Assembly: GCF_001487165.1 (NCBI RefSeq)
Contig: NZ_LN913006.1
Location: 406,545 to 470,544, forward strand
Length of the DNA stretch: 64,000 nt
Direction of reading: 5' to 3'
Origin: Blautia massiliensis (ex Durand et al. 2017)
GTDB taxonomy: Bacteria > Bacillota > Clostridia > Lachnospirales > Lachnospiraceae
Part shown: positions 46,493 through 53,923 of the stretch, piece by piece
Layout of the letters: each line of letters begins with the position of its first letter
Numbering within the stretch: position 1 is the first letter of the stretch
The notes under the pieces: generated by a model
Told to the model about the DNA's origin: nothing
Database searches by the model: none
Seen by the model: only the letters and a program-made list of their open reading frames with translations
Position numbers and translations under genes: made by a program

Positions 46493-47206
46493 ATGACGAC
46501 ATTTTCACTTGAAAAAGAACTGAAAGAAAATTCCTATCCGGGAAGAGGAATTGTGATCGGACGTTCCGCTGACGGGAAACATGCAGTTACTGCATATTTT
46601 ATTATGGGAAGAAGCGAGAACAGCAGAAACCGTATTTTTGTTGAGGATGGGGAAGGAATCCGTACACAGGCTTTTGATCCATCCAAGCTTACAGACCCGA
46701 GCCTGATCATTTATGCACCGGTACGTGTCCTTGGAAATAAGACCATCGTAACAAACGGTGATCAGACAGATACGATCTATGAGGGAATGGACAGACAGCT
46801 CACCTTTGAACAGTCTCTCCGCAGCAGAGAGTTTGAGCCGGATGCGCCGAACTATACACCTCGTATTTCAGGTGTTCTTCATGTTGAAGACGGTAAATTC
46901 AATTATGCGATGTCTATTTTAAAGAGCAATAACGGAAATCCGGATTCCTGTCTTCGTTATACATTCGCCTATGAGAATGCGGCGGCAGGACAGGGACGTT
47001 TTATCCATACTTATAAATGCGATGGAAATCCACTTCCAAGTTTCGAGGGAGAGCCGAAGCTGGTAGAGATCCCAAGCGATATTGATGAGTTTACGGATCT
47101 CCTCTGGAAGAGCCTGAACCAGGATAATAAAGTTTCTCTCTTTGTTCGTTTTATTGACATTGAGACAGGAAAATATGAATCCAGGATCGTAAACAAGAAT
47201 AAATAA
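46493..47206 (+). CDS. IMP cyclohydrolase, archaeal PurO-like
   Basis: A 237-residue member of the IMP_cyclohyd (PurO) family, not of the bacterial PurH cyclohydrolase domain. It has 'SYPGRGIVIGRSADGKHAVT', 'AYFIMGRSENSRNRIF' and 'YAPVRVLGNKTIVTNGDQTD'. It closes FAICAR to IMP, the last step of purine synthesis. The stand-alone AICAR formyltransferase encoded 38 bp downstream supplies the substrate, and both are under the ZTP riboswitch. 'aaggagga' precedes the ATG. Split purH of this kind is known in Archaea and some Clostridia. Confidence 0.9.
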   Translation: MTTFSLEKELKENSYPGRGIVIGRSADGKHAVTAYFIMGRSENSRNRIFVEDGEGIRTQAFDPSKLTDPSLIIYAPVRVLGNKTIVTNGDQTDTIYEGMDRQLTFEQSLRSREFEPDAPNYTPRISGVLHVEDGKFNYAMSILKSNNGNPDSCLRYTFAYENAAAGQGRFIHTYKCDGNPLPSFEGEPKLVEIPSDIDEFTDLLWKSLNQDNKVSLFVRFIDIETGKYESRIVNKNK

Positions 47207-47244
47207 GAAAATAGGGATATCACAGAGAACGGAGGAGCTTTTTC

Positions 47245-48429
47245 ATGAAAGAATTACAGTTAAAATACGGATGTAACCCAAATCAGAAACCATCAAAGAT
47301 CTATATGGCAGATGGAAGTGAGCTTCCGATCCAGGTACTCTCCGGAAGACCAGGATACATCAACTTCCTGGATGCCTTTAATGGCTGGCAGCTGGTACGT
47401 GACCTTAAGAAAGCAACCGGACTTCCGGCAGCAACTTCATTTAAGCATGTATCTCCGGCAGGTGCTTCCATCGGACTTCCGCTGAATGAGACACTGGCAA
47501 AGATCTACTGGGTAGATGATATGGACTGGAAGAATTTTTCCCCGCTTGCATGTGCGTATGCAAGAGCAAGAGGTGCAGATCGTATGTCATCATTTGGTGA
47601 TTTTATTTCTCTTTCTGATGTCTGCGACAAAGATACCGCAATGCTGATCAAGAGAGAGGTTTCTGATGGTGTGATCGCACCAGGATATACAGAGGAGGCT
47701 CTTGAAATTCTGAAGCAGAAGAAAAAAGGCAATTACAATGTGATCCAGATCGATGAAAACTATGTACCGGAACCTTTGGAGCACAAACAGGTATTTGGAG
47801 TCACCTTTGAGCAGGGCCGCCAGGAGCTGGCAATTGATGATGCGCTGATCTCCAATATTGTAACAGAGAATAAAGAGCTTACGGAAGAAGCCAAGAGAGA
47901 TATGAAGGTTTCTCTGATCATCCTGAAATATACACAGTCCAATTCCGTATGCTTTGTTAAGGATGGACAGGCTATCGGCGTTGGTGCAGGACAGCAGTCC
48001 CGTGTACATTGTACACGCCTTGCAGGCCAGAAAGCAGATAACTGGTACCTCCGTCAGTGCCCGAAGGTACTGGAGCTTCCGTTTAAAGACACGATCACAC
48101 GTGCGGAGAGAGATAATGCCATTGATGTTTACATTGGTGAGGAATATATGGATGTCCTTGCAGATGGTGCATGGGAAAAGACATTCACAGAGAAGCCGGA
48201 AGTGTTCACAAAAGAAGAGAAGAGAGCATGGCTGGATGGTCTTACCGGCGTGACACTGGGATCCGATGCATTCTTCCCGTTCAGTGATAATATCGAGCGC
48301 GCATATAAGAGCGGTGTAAAATATATTGCAGAGCCGGGTGGATCTGTACGTGATGACGCAGTTATCGATACATGTAATAAGTATGGAATGGTGATGGCAT
48401 TTACAGGAATCCGCCTTTTCCATCACTAA
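47245..48429 (+). CDS. AICAR formyltransferase, stand-alone
   Basis: A 394-residue phosphoribosylaminoimidazolecarboxamide formyltransferase equal to the AICARFT half of PurH. It has 'LQLKYGCNPNQKPSKIYMAD', the catalytic K-H pair in 'ATSFKHVSPAGASIG', 'IGVGAGQQSRVHCTRLA' and the closing 'DAFFPFSDNIERAYKSGVKY'. It formylates AICAR (ZMP) using 10-formyltetrahydrofolate. It lacks the N-terminal MGS-like cyclohydrolase domain of bifunctional PurH, whose job is done by the upstream gene. 'cggagga' precedes the ATG. Confidence 0.94.
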   Translation: MKELQLKYGCNPNQKPSKIYMADGSELPIQVLSGRPGYINFLDAFNGWQLVRDLKKATGLPAATSFKHVSPAGASIGLPLNETLAKIYWVDDMDWKNFSPLACAYARARGADRMSSFGDFISLSDVCDKDTAMLIKREVSDGVIAPGYTEEALEILKQKKKGNYNVIQIDENYVPEPLEHKQVFGVTFEQGRQELAIDDALISNIVTENKELTEEAKRDMKVSLIILKYTQSNSVCFVKDGQAIGVGAGQQSRVHCTRLAGQKADNWYLRQCPKVLELPFKDTITRAERDNAIDVYIGEEYMDVLADGAWEKTFTEKPEVFTKEEKRAWLDGLTGVTLGSDAFFPFSDNIERAYKSGVKYIAEPGGSVRDDAVIDTCNKYGMVMAFTGIRLFHH

Positions 48430-48481
48430 AAGATGCATGCCTTGGCCATGATATGCAGCTGAAATAAAAGATAAAAAATAT

Positions 48482-48534
48482 AAAGTCCCGAATCTGAATT
48501 TCTGGAAAAAAGAGATCAGACTCGGGACTTTTTG
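48482..48534 (+). terminator. Terminator of the purO-AICARFT operon
   Basis: AAAGTCCCGAATCTGA arm pairs with TCAGACTCGGGACTTT, followed by T-run. Confidence 0.88.
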
Positions 48535-48559
48535 ATCGAAAAAGGATAGTTTTAAAAAT

Positions 48560-48590
48560 GAAAAAAGAACTCTGAAAAACTCAGAGTTCT
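48560..48590 (-). terminator. Terminator of the minus-strand tRNA-Gly
   Basis: Minus strand AGAACTCTGAG / CTCAGAGTTCT hairpin followed by a T-run, closely like the terminator after the tRNA-Gly cluster at 15.4 kb. Confidence 0.85.
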
Positions 48591-48594
48591 GAAG

Positions 48595-48667
48595 AGCGAT
48601 AGACGGGGCTCGAACCCGCGGTCTCGACCTTGGCAAGGTCGCGCGTTACCAACTACGCCACTATCGC
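48595..48667 (-). tRNA. tRNA-Gly (anticodon GCC), third copy
   Basis: 73 nt, same sequence as the two genes at 15155 and 15337, here on the minus strand and alone. Anticodon loop TTGCCAA. It has its own promoter and terminator. Confidence 0.96.
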
Positions 48668-48710
48668 ATATGCCTTATCGCTTCACATATTTCCCTCAGC
48701 GACAAGACAT

Positions 48711-48739
48711 ATATTAGCATAGATTTTATATTCTGTCAA
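48711..48739 (-). promoter_or_regulatory. Promoter of tRNA-Gly
   Basis: Minus strand TTGACA (48739-48734), 17-bp spacer, TAATAT (48716-48711). Confidence 0.75.
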
Positions 48740-48833
48740 ATGTTTTTTGGAATTTTTTTGAAATTATATACAACATATAAAGTTTATTCCAGACATCTGA
48801 AATAGAACTTGTATATGACAATATTTCGCTGGT

Positions 48834-49523
48834 TTATGAGTTATTGTCTAAGTGGTAATAGCGCAAAACATGATCCGGATAGTATTGGTCACCATAGTCC
48901 CATGGACCGGCAGGATCATGAAGGGGATCATCTTCATCACGTTGTGTGCCGCCGCTTGCCATCTGAGCAAAGGCCTGAGCACTTTGGGCCGTCCACACAG
49001 TTTGACCGTTTTCTTCCAGATAAGCAAAATAGGAATCGGCTCCGAAATTGTATGCCTGCAGAGCCAGACGGATCTTGGAAAGATCAGTCGGACCGGTACA
49101 GCCGGCTTTATCCAGAGCATATTTCAGCTCCTGGATGCCACAGGAAATAGAGTAAGAAGGATCTGTGATACCATTGGGCTGCTGAGGATATCTGGTGTTG
49201 TAGGCTCCTTCTGAGGACTGCATGGGATCGGTACCCTGTCCGGAGCTTTCCTGCATCATCACAGCCAGGATCAGGTCTACATACTTGGACATATCATATT
49301 GTGCTGCTTCGCTGGAGACCTCATCGCGATAAGCTTCACAGGCTGCATTGATCTGATGGGCTTCCTCCTGCCTGCCGGAAAATTTGGAAAAACGCAGAAG
49401 GATACAGCCCACGATCAGCAGAAAAAGACATGTCAGAAAGATCTTCTGCCTTCGCACCTGCTGTACACGGAGTTTGTGGCGCTGTTTTTTAGTAAGGGTT
49501 GGTTTCTTGTGTTTTATATTCAT
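48834..49523 (-). CDS. Lysozyme-like (CwlT/pneumococcal-type) peptidoglycan hydrolase
   Basis: A 229-residue protein. A basic cytoplasmic start 'KKPTLTKKQRHKLRVQQVRR' precedes one signal-anchor helix (~28-45). The extracellular lysozyme-like domain carries the catalytic Glu in 'VMMQESSGQGTDPMQSSEG' and the later 'YSISCGIQELKYAL' and 'ALQAYNFGADSYFAYL' motifs. This is the N-terminal module of CwlT-type muramidases, here without an added peptidase domain. It probably cleaves glycan strands at the membrane surface. Divergent from a 3D-domain wall protein. Confidence 0.88.
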   Translation of the reverse strand: MNIKHKKPTLTKKQRHKLRVQQVRRQKIFLTCLFLLIVGCILLRFSKFSGRQEEAHQINAACEAYRDEVSSEAAQYDMSKYVDLILAVMMQESSGQGTDPMQSSEGAYNTRYPQQPNGITDPSYSISCGIQELKYALDKAGCTGPTDLSKIRLALQAYNFGADSYFAYLEENGQTVWTAQSAQAFAQMASGGTQRDEDDPLHDPAGPWDYGDQYYPDHVLRYYHLDNNS

Positions 49524-49610
49524 ATAAGTATTGTATCCGTTACGGATAGATTTGACCAGTTAAAAAATATGATCTTTTTGTTAAAAATTTCTGAAGACTG
49601 TCCTGTGAAA

Positions 49611-49639
49611 TTGCAAAATATGATCTGATATGCTATGAT
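49611..49639 (+). promoter_or_regulatory. Promoter of the 3D-domain protein gene
   Basis: TTGCAA (49611-49616), 17-bp spacer, TATGAT (49634-49639). Confidence 0.65.
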
Positions 49640-49685
49640 AGTCGGGACAAACCGTAGAATGCCGGAATAAAGGAGGCAAGATTTC

Positions 49686-50765
49686 ATGCGAAAAAAGCTT
49701 CTGGTAGTTATTTTATGTGCTTCTATGCTTTTCCCTGCATCCGTATCAGCAGAGGTATTGGGATATGAAGCAACACTGGATACATATACAAAGGAGAAAA
49801 AAACACCTCAGCAGTTTCAGATCGATGATGGGGCGGGAAACACAGTAAATGTTTTGGCGAAGAGTGATACGCTTTATGTTACAGCGAAAAATACGGAAAT
49901 CCGGTCCAATCCGGGAGACAGTGGTACAGAGCTGCGTTCTGTGATCCTGGGAACGAAGCTTGAAAGAGTTGCAGTCTGTGACAATGGCTGGAGCAAGGTG
50001 ACCTTCCAAAAGAAAGGTGAGGACAAGATCATCGGTTATGTTTCGGACAGCGTGCTCAGTGATACGGAGATCGTAAATAAATTTACAGATACAGTTACAG
50101 CGGCACAGGACAGTGATATCCTGGATTATCCCGGCAAGAAGGACGGAGAGGTTGTAGGAGAGGTCCTTCAGGATGATGAGCTGAAAAGAACAGGTACGGT
50201 AGATGCTATCTGGAGCAGGATCGTTTACACAGATGACAGTGGTTCAGATCACGTCGGCTATATTCCGACCAGCTGTCTGGAAGGTTATCAGGCTACGGAA
50301 GTGGCCAAGGCAGAGCAGGAAAAGAATACAAAAGCAGGATCCCTTACTAAGAGTTCCGGGGAGGGCGTTTTTGCGGATGCGGTGGATGGTGTAACTTCCA
50401 CAGGTGGTTCCGGAAGTACCGCAGCTGGCGTACAGATCGGAACGCCGGTATCAGTATCTTCGGACGCGACACTGAAACCACTGGGAACATTCCGGATCAC
50501 GCATTATTGTCCGTGCAGCATCTGCTGCGGACCATGGGCGAATGGAATTACTTCCACAGGAGTAACGGCCACTACCAACCGTACGATCGCAGTGGATCCG
50601 AGTCAGATCCCATACGGTTCCAAAGTAGTGATCAATGGACAGGTTTATGTTGCAGAGGACTGTGGAGGAGCGATCCGGACCAATTGCATTGATGTATATG
50701 TGGCAACACACTCCGAAGCAGAGCAGAAGGGCGTGTTTTATACAGAAGTATATTTGCTTCAGTGA
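49686..50765 (+). CDS. Secreted SH3-like and 3D-domain cell-wall protein
   Basis: A 359-residue secreted protein. The signal peptide is 'MRKKLLVVILCASMLFPASV' with cleavage after 'SAEV'-like Ala. Two SH3-type repeats follow (~50-125 and ~130-200; 'EIRSNPGDSGTELRSVILGT', 'GWSKVTF'), then a Ser/Gly linker (~215-260). The C-terminal 3D domain has its three-Asp type signature in 'IAVDPSQIPYGSKVVINGQV', 'AEDCGGAI' and 'IDVYVATHSEA', plus a Cys cluster 'HYCPCSICCG'. 3D domains occur in lytic-transglycosylase-like YocH/Sps proteins. Likely wall turnover. Confidence 0.88.
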   Translation: MRKKLLVVILCASMLFPASVSAEVLGYEATLDTYTKEKKTPQQFQIDDGAGNTVNVLAKSDTLYVTAKNTEIRSNPGDSGTELRSVILGTKLERVAVCDNGWSKVTFQKKGEDKIIGYVSDSVLSDTEIVNKFTDTVTAAQDSDILDYPGKKDGEVVGEVLQDDELKRTGTVDAIWSRIVYTDDSGSDHVGYIPTSCLEGYQATEVAKAEQEKNTKAGSLTKSSGEGVFADAVDGVTSTGGSGSTAAGVQIGTPVSVSSDATLKPLGTFRITHYCPCSICCGPWANGITSTGVTATTNRTIAVDPSQIPYGSKVVINGQVYVAEDCGGAIRTNCIDVYVATHSEAEQKGVFYTEVYLLQ

Positions 50766-50773
50766 TCAGAAAA

Positions 50774-50817
50774 AGACTGCTGTAGATTCCACAAGGGATT
50801 TGCAGCAGTTTTTTGTA
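50774..50817 (+). terminator. Terminator of the 3D-domain gene
   Basis: AAAGACTGCTG / CAGCAGTTTTTT hairpin with T-run. Confidence 0.85.
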
Positions 50818-50819
50818 TA

Positions 50820-50860
50820 AAAAAACTCTGACCAGCAGAGGCTATTCTGCGATCAGAGTA
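50820..50860 (-). terminator. Terminator of tRNA-Phe
   Basis: Minus strand ACTCTGATCGCAGAA...CTGCTGGTCAGAGT stem followed by T-rich tract. Confidence 0.75.
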
Positions 50861-50869
50861 AAAAAATAA

Positions 50870-50942
<73 letters not shown>

Positions 50943-50965
50943 ATGTCTCTTTTGAGTACTTTGTT

Positions 50966-50994
50966 ACTTTAACACATTTATGTAGAGAATGCAA
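50966..50994 (-). promoter_or_regulatory. Promoter of tRNA-Phe
   Basis: Minus strand TTGCAT (50994-50989), 17-bp spacer, TAAAGT (50971-50966). Confidence 0.55.
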
Positions 50995-51002
50995 GGAAAA
51001 AA

Positions 51003-51056
51003 TAAAAAAAGCAGATGTTTTTCTGAAAAATCTGATTTTCAAAAAAACATCTGCAA
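51003..51056 (-). terminator. Terminator of the iron alcohol dehydrogenase gene
   Basis: GCAGATGTTTTT / AAAAACATCTGC long stem; on the minus strand a T-run follows. Confidence 0.8.
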
Positions 51057-51072
51057 TATTATGGCTACAGAT

Positions 51073-52257
51073 TTATCTGGCAGCAAGATAGATTTTTTCC
51101 ATATCTTTCATGTTAAGCTGTTTGAACACACCGATGGTACGGGTGTCTTCAAAGCTGCATTTAAACGCCAGATCATGGATCTCCTTTTCTGTAAGATCAA
51201 GACCAAGCTCATGAAGGCTGGTAGGCATCTGGATGGAACGGAAATAATCTTCCATGGCTTCTATGCCGGCAAGAGCAGTTTTGTTGAAGTCGGTACTGCA
51301 GGGAATGTCAAAGATATTGACTGCAAACTGGGCAAAGCGTTCCGGATTTGCATCATAAACGTAACGTGCCCAGCTTCCCCACAAAGCGGCAAGACCGGCT
51401 CCGTGAGCCACATCGTAGGTGCCGCCCAGTTCATGCTCCAGCTGGTGACAGGCCCAGTCACCACCGCCGGTTCCGCAGCCGGTAAGTCCATTGTGGGAAA
51501 GACTGCCGGCCCACATGATCTCTGCCCGTGCAGTATAATTATCCGTCTCCTTCATCAGGATCCGGGAGTTATAGATCACGGTCTGCATCAGAGATTCGCT
51601 GATACTGTCGGTGATCTCCATGGTTTCGATATTTACAAAGTACCGTTCCATAGTATGCATCAGGATATCCACACAGCCGCTTTCGGTCTGATATTGCGGC
51701 AGGGTATAGGTGAGGCGGGGATTTAAAATAGCAAAACGTGGGCGGCACAGATCGTTGCGGGCACTACTCCGTTTCAGCCAGCCCTCTTCATTGGTGATCA
51801 CACAGGATCCGCTCATTTCACTTCCGGAAGCTGCGATCGTCAGGATAACGCCTACAGGAAGACAGGCTTTTGGGGTTTCGGTGCGGAGAAAAAAGTTCCA
51901 TACATCTGTATCCGGATTGGCAAGTCCATAGCCGATGGCCTTGCAGGAATCAATAACGCTGCCACCGCCAACAGCCAAAAGAAAATCAACCTGTTCTTTG
52001 CGGCAAAGCTCAATACCCTCACGTACCTTGGAGAGACGGGGATTGGGAACCACACCGCCAAGAGTGACATAGGAAATTCCAGCTTCATCCAGAGAAGATC
52101 GGATCTCATCGATCAGACCGGAGCTTACTGCACTGTGGCTGCCATAATGGATCAGTACTTTGCTGCAGTTCTGCTCTTTTAGAACAGTGCCGATCTTAAG
52201 GTGTGTATCTTTTCCGAAAATAACCCGGGTAGGGGTAAAATATTCAAAATTTCTCAT
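51073..52257 (-). CDS. Iron-containing alcohol dehydrogenase (butanol dehydrogenase-like)
   Basis: A 394-residue group III iron-dependent dehydrogenase. It opens 'MRNFEYFTPTRVIFGKDTHL' and has the NAD(P)-binding 'LLAVGGGSVIDSCKAIGYG'. The metal ligands are in 'GCVDILMHTMERYF' and 'HQLEHELGGTYDVAHGAGLA'. The 'EYFxPTRVIFGK' start and overall length match BdhA/YqhD-like NADPH-dependent aldehyde reductases used in alcohol fermentation. It stands alone with its own terminator. The start follows 'aaaaggagc'. Physiological aldehyde unknown. Confidence 0.92.
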   Translation of the reverse strand: MRNFEYFTPTRVIFGKDTHLKIGTVLKEQNCSKVLIHYGSHSAVSSGLIDEIRSSLDEAGISYVTLGGVVPNPRLSKVREGIELCRKEQVDFLLAVGGGSVIDSCKAIGYGLANPDTDVWNFFLRTETPKACLPVGVILTIAASGSEMSGSCVITNEEGWLKRSSARNDLCRPRFAILNPRLTYTLPQYQTESGCVDILMHTMERYFVNIETMEITDSISESLMQTVIYNSRILMKETDNYTARAEIMWAGSLSHNGLTGCGTGGGDWACHQLEHELGGTYDVAHGAGLAALWGSWARYVYDANPERFAQFAVNIFDIPCSTDFNKTALAGIEAMEDYFRSIQMPTSLHELGLDLTEKEIHDLAFKCSFEDTRTIGVFKQLNMKDMEKIYLAAR

Positions 52258-52569
52258 AGAGATTAGGCTCCTTTTTATGATTCATGATCTATTGATAAAT
52301 ATAAGGAATCCGTTTCCTTACAGGTCAAGCAGATATTTATGATCCCGCAGGGGTATCATCTTGATTCATTTAATTGGTTTAAAGTCGTTATAATAATAGC
52401 ATAGAAGAGAAACAGACGCAAATAAAAGCTATTGAAAAAAAGGTGTAATTTTGGGGGAATGTGATATAATGACTTCTGTGAAGGAAAAGTGACCTGATCA
52501 CAGAAACAGACCAATGCGAAGCGTATATTATAGAACAGATCCAAACGAAGAAGAAAGCAGGTGTCTGAA
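52258..52569. other. Intergenic region between dehydrogenase and thioredoxin genes
   Basis: A 312-bp non-coding gap with divergent promoters. On the plus strand an extended -10 TGATATAAT (about 52462-52470) lies 100 bp before trxB without a clear -35. On the minus strand TTGACC with TATATT at 19-bp spacing (about 52300-52330) may serve the dehydrogenase. The long trxB leader contains no riboswitch that I recognise. Confidence 0.45.
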
Positions 52570-53472
52570 ATGGAGAATATCATTATCATAGGAGCAGGTC
52601 CGGCCGGGATCTCGGCAGCACTTTATGCGGCAAGAGGAAATATGGATCCGCTGATCATAAATACAGGGATCGGTTCACTGGAAAAAGCGGAGAAGATCGA
52701 GAACTATTACGGACTGGAGCAGCCGCTGTCCGGCAGAGAGCTTTTCGAAAGAGGTCTTGCCCAGGCAAGAGCACTTGGAGTACGGATCCTGGATGCCCAG
52801 GTTGTGGGAATGGGTGGTTTTGATACTTTTGAGGTGAAAACTACCGTAGGAGATTTTGAGGCACGCAGCGTGATCCTGGCAACCGGAAGCAGGAGAGCTT
52901 CTGCCAGGATTCCGGGAGTAAAGGAATTTGAGGGAAAAGGTGTCAGCTACTGCGCAGTATGTGACGCATTTTTTTACAGAGGAAAAGAAGTGGCAGTGCT
53001 TGGAAACAGTGATTTTGCTCTTCATGAAGCAGAAGAACTTTCTCATACCGCTTCCCGTGTGACGATCTTTACAGATGGAAAGAAACCGGAATTTTCAAGA
53101 GAAAATCCGCTTCCGGTTAACACCATGAAGATCCAGGCGATCGAAGGAGATGAGCGTGTTTCCGGCATCCGCCTGAAAAGTGATGTGTCCATGCAGGAAG
53201 CAGGTACCGGAGCAGATTCTTTTGTGCCGGCAGAGGGAGTCTTTGTAGCACTTGGTACAGCCGGAAGCTCGGAGATGGCCCGCCAGATCGGAGCGGAACT
53301 GAATGAAAAAGGAAATATCCGGGTCAATGAAGAGATGGAGACTACAGTTCCGGGACTGTATGCAGCAGGTGATTGCACCGGTGGACTTCTCCAGGTGGCA
53401 AAAGCTGTTCATGACGGTGCCCAGGCAGGACTTTCCGCCTGTCAGTATGTGCGGAAGCTTCTGAAGGCGTAA
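52570..53472 (+). CDS. Thioredoxin reductase-like flavoprotein, atypical
   Basis: A 300-residue low-molecular-weight thioredoxin-reductase-like protein. It has an FAD motif 'IIIIGAGPAGISAALYAARG', redox-active C128-A-V-C131 in 'VSYCAVCDAFFYRGKEV', and 'GLYAAGDCTGG'. In the second nucleotide-binding domain the usual GxGxxA and HRRxxxR motifs are absent: 'AVLGNSDFALHEAEEL' and 'VTIFTDGKKPEF' stand in their place. Loss of these NADPH-binding motifs recalls ferredoxin-dependent flavin thioredoxin reductases of Clostridium. The thioredoxin gene follows at 50 bp. ATG at 52570 chosen with 'gcaggtg' upstream. Confidence 0.85.
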   Translation: MENIIIIGAGPAGISAALYAARGNMDPLIINTGIGSLEKAEKIENYYGLEQPLSGRELFERGLAQARALGVRILDAQVVGMGGFDTFEVKTTVGDFEARSVILATGSRRASARIPGVKEFEGKGVSYCAVCDAFFYRGKEVAVLGNSDFALHEAEELSHTASRVTIFTDGKKPEFSRENPLPVNTMKIQAIEGDERVSGIRLKSDVSMQEAGTGADSFVPAEGVFVALGTAGSSEMARQIGAELNEKGNIRVNEEMETTVPGLYAAGDCTGGLLQVAKAVHDGAQAGLSACQYVRKLLKA

Positions 53473-53521
53473 GCATAAGCTGATACTAAAAATAAATACA
53501 GAATCAAGGAGGAATTTTATC

Positions 53522-53821
53522 ATGGCAAAAGTTTTTACAACAGACAATTTTGAAACTGAGGTATTAAAGGCAGAAAAGCCGGTACTGGTAGATTTTTGGG
53601 CAACCTGGTGCGGACCATGCAGACGTCAGGCTCCGGTCGTGGAAGAGCTTGCAGAAGCCGGATATGAGGTTGGCAAGGTTGACGTAGACAAAGAGCCATC
53701 ACTGGCACAGCAGTACAAGATCATGAGTATCCCTACACTGCTGGTATTCAAAGAAGGAAAAGAGACCGCACGTTTTGTGGGACTGACATCAAAGACAGAG
53801 CTTGAGGCAGCGCTTCAGTAA
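53522..53821 (+). CDS. trxA: Thioredoxin
   Basis: A 99-residue thioredoxin with the canonical active site C30-G-P-C33 in 'DFWATWCGPCRRQAP', the buried Asp in 'VLVDFWA' and cis-proline in 'MSIPTLLVFKEGK'. It is slightly short (~105 usual). It is paired with the atypical reductase just upstream, its probable electron donor. 'aaggagga' precedes the ATG. A strong hairpin follows. Confidence 0.94.
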   Translation: MAKVFTTDNFETEVLKAEKPVLVDFWATWCGPCRRQAPVVEELAEAGYEVGKVDVDKEPSLAQQYKIMSIPTLLVFKEGKETARFVGLTSKTELEAALQ

Positions 53822-53851
53822 CCAAAACAGAAAACAGAAAAAACAGATACA

Positions 53852-53892
53852 GCTCTGGGAACCGAAACGGTTTCCGGAGCATTGTTGGTTTA
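53852..53892 (+). terminator. Terminator of trxB-trxA
   Basis: A 12-bp stem GCTCTGGGAACC / GGTTTCCGGAGC (with G-T pairs) around a GAAAC loop, ending at 53880, followed by a weak T-rich tract. Confidence 0.7.
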
Positions 53893-53923
53893 CTGAAAAT
53901 TTTAGACAAGGGTTAATAAAAAT

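Noticed and set aside
49576-49590. CodY-box-like sequence between the lysozyme and 3D-domain genes
   Set aside because: 12 of 15 matches but with breaks in the core GAAAAT half, in AT-rich DNA; no better than chance by eye.
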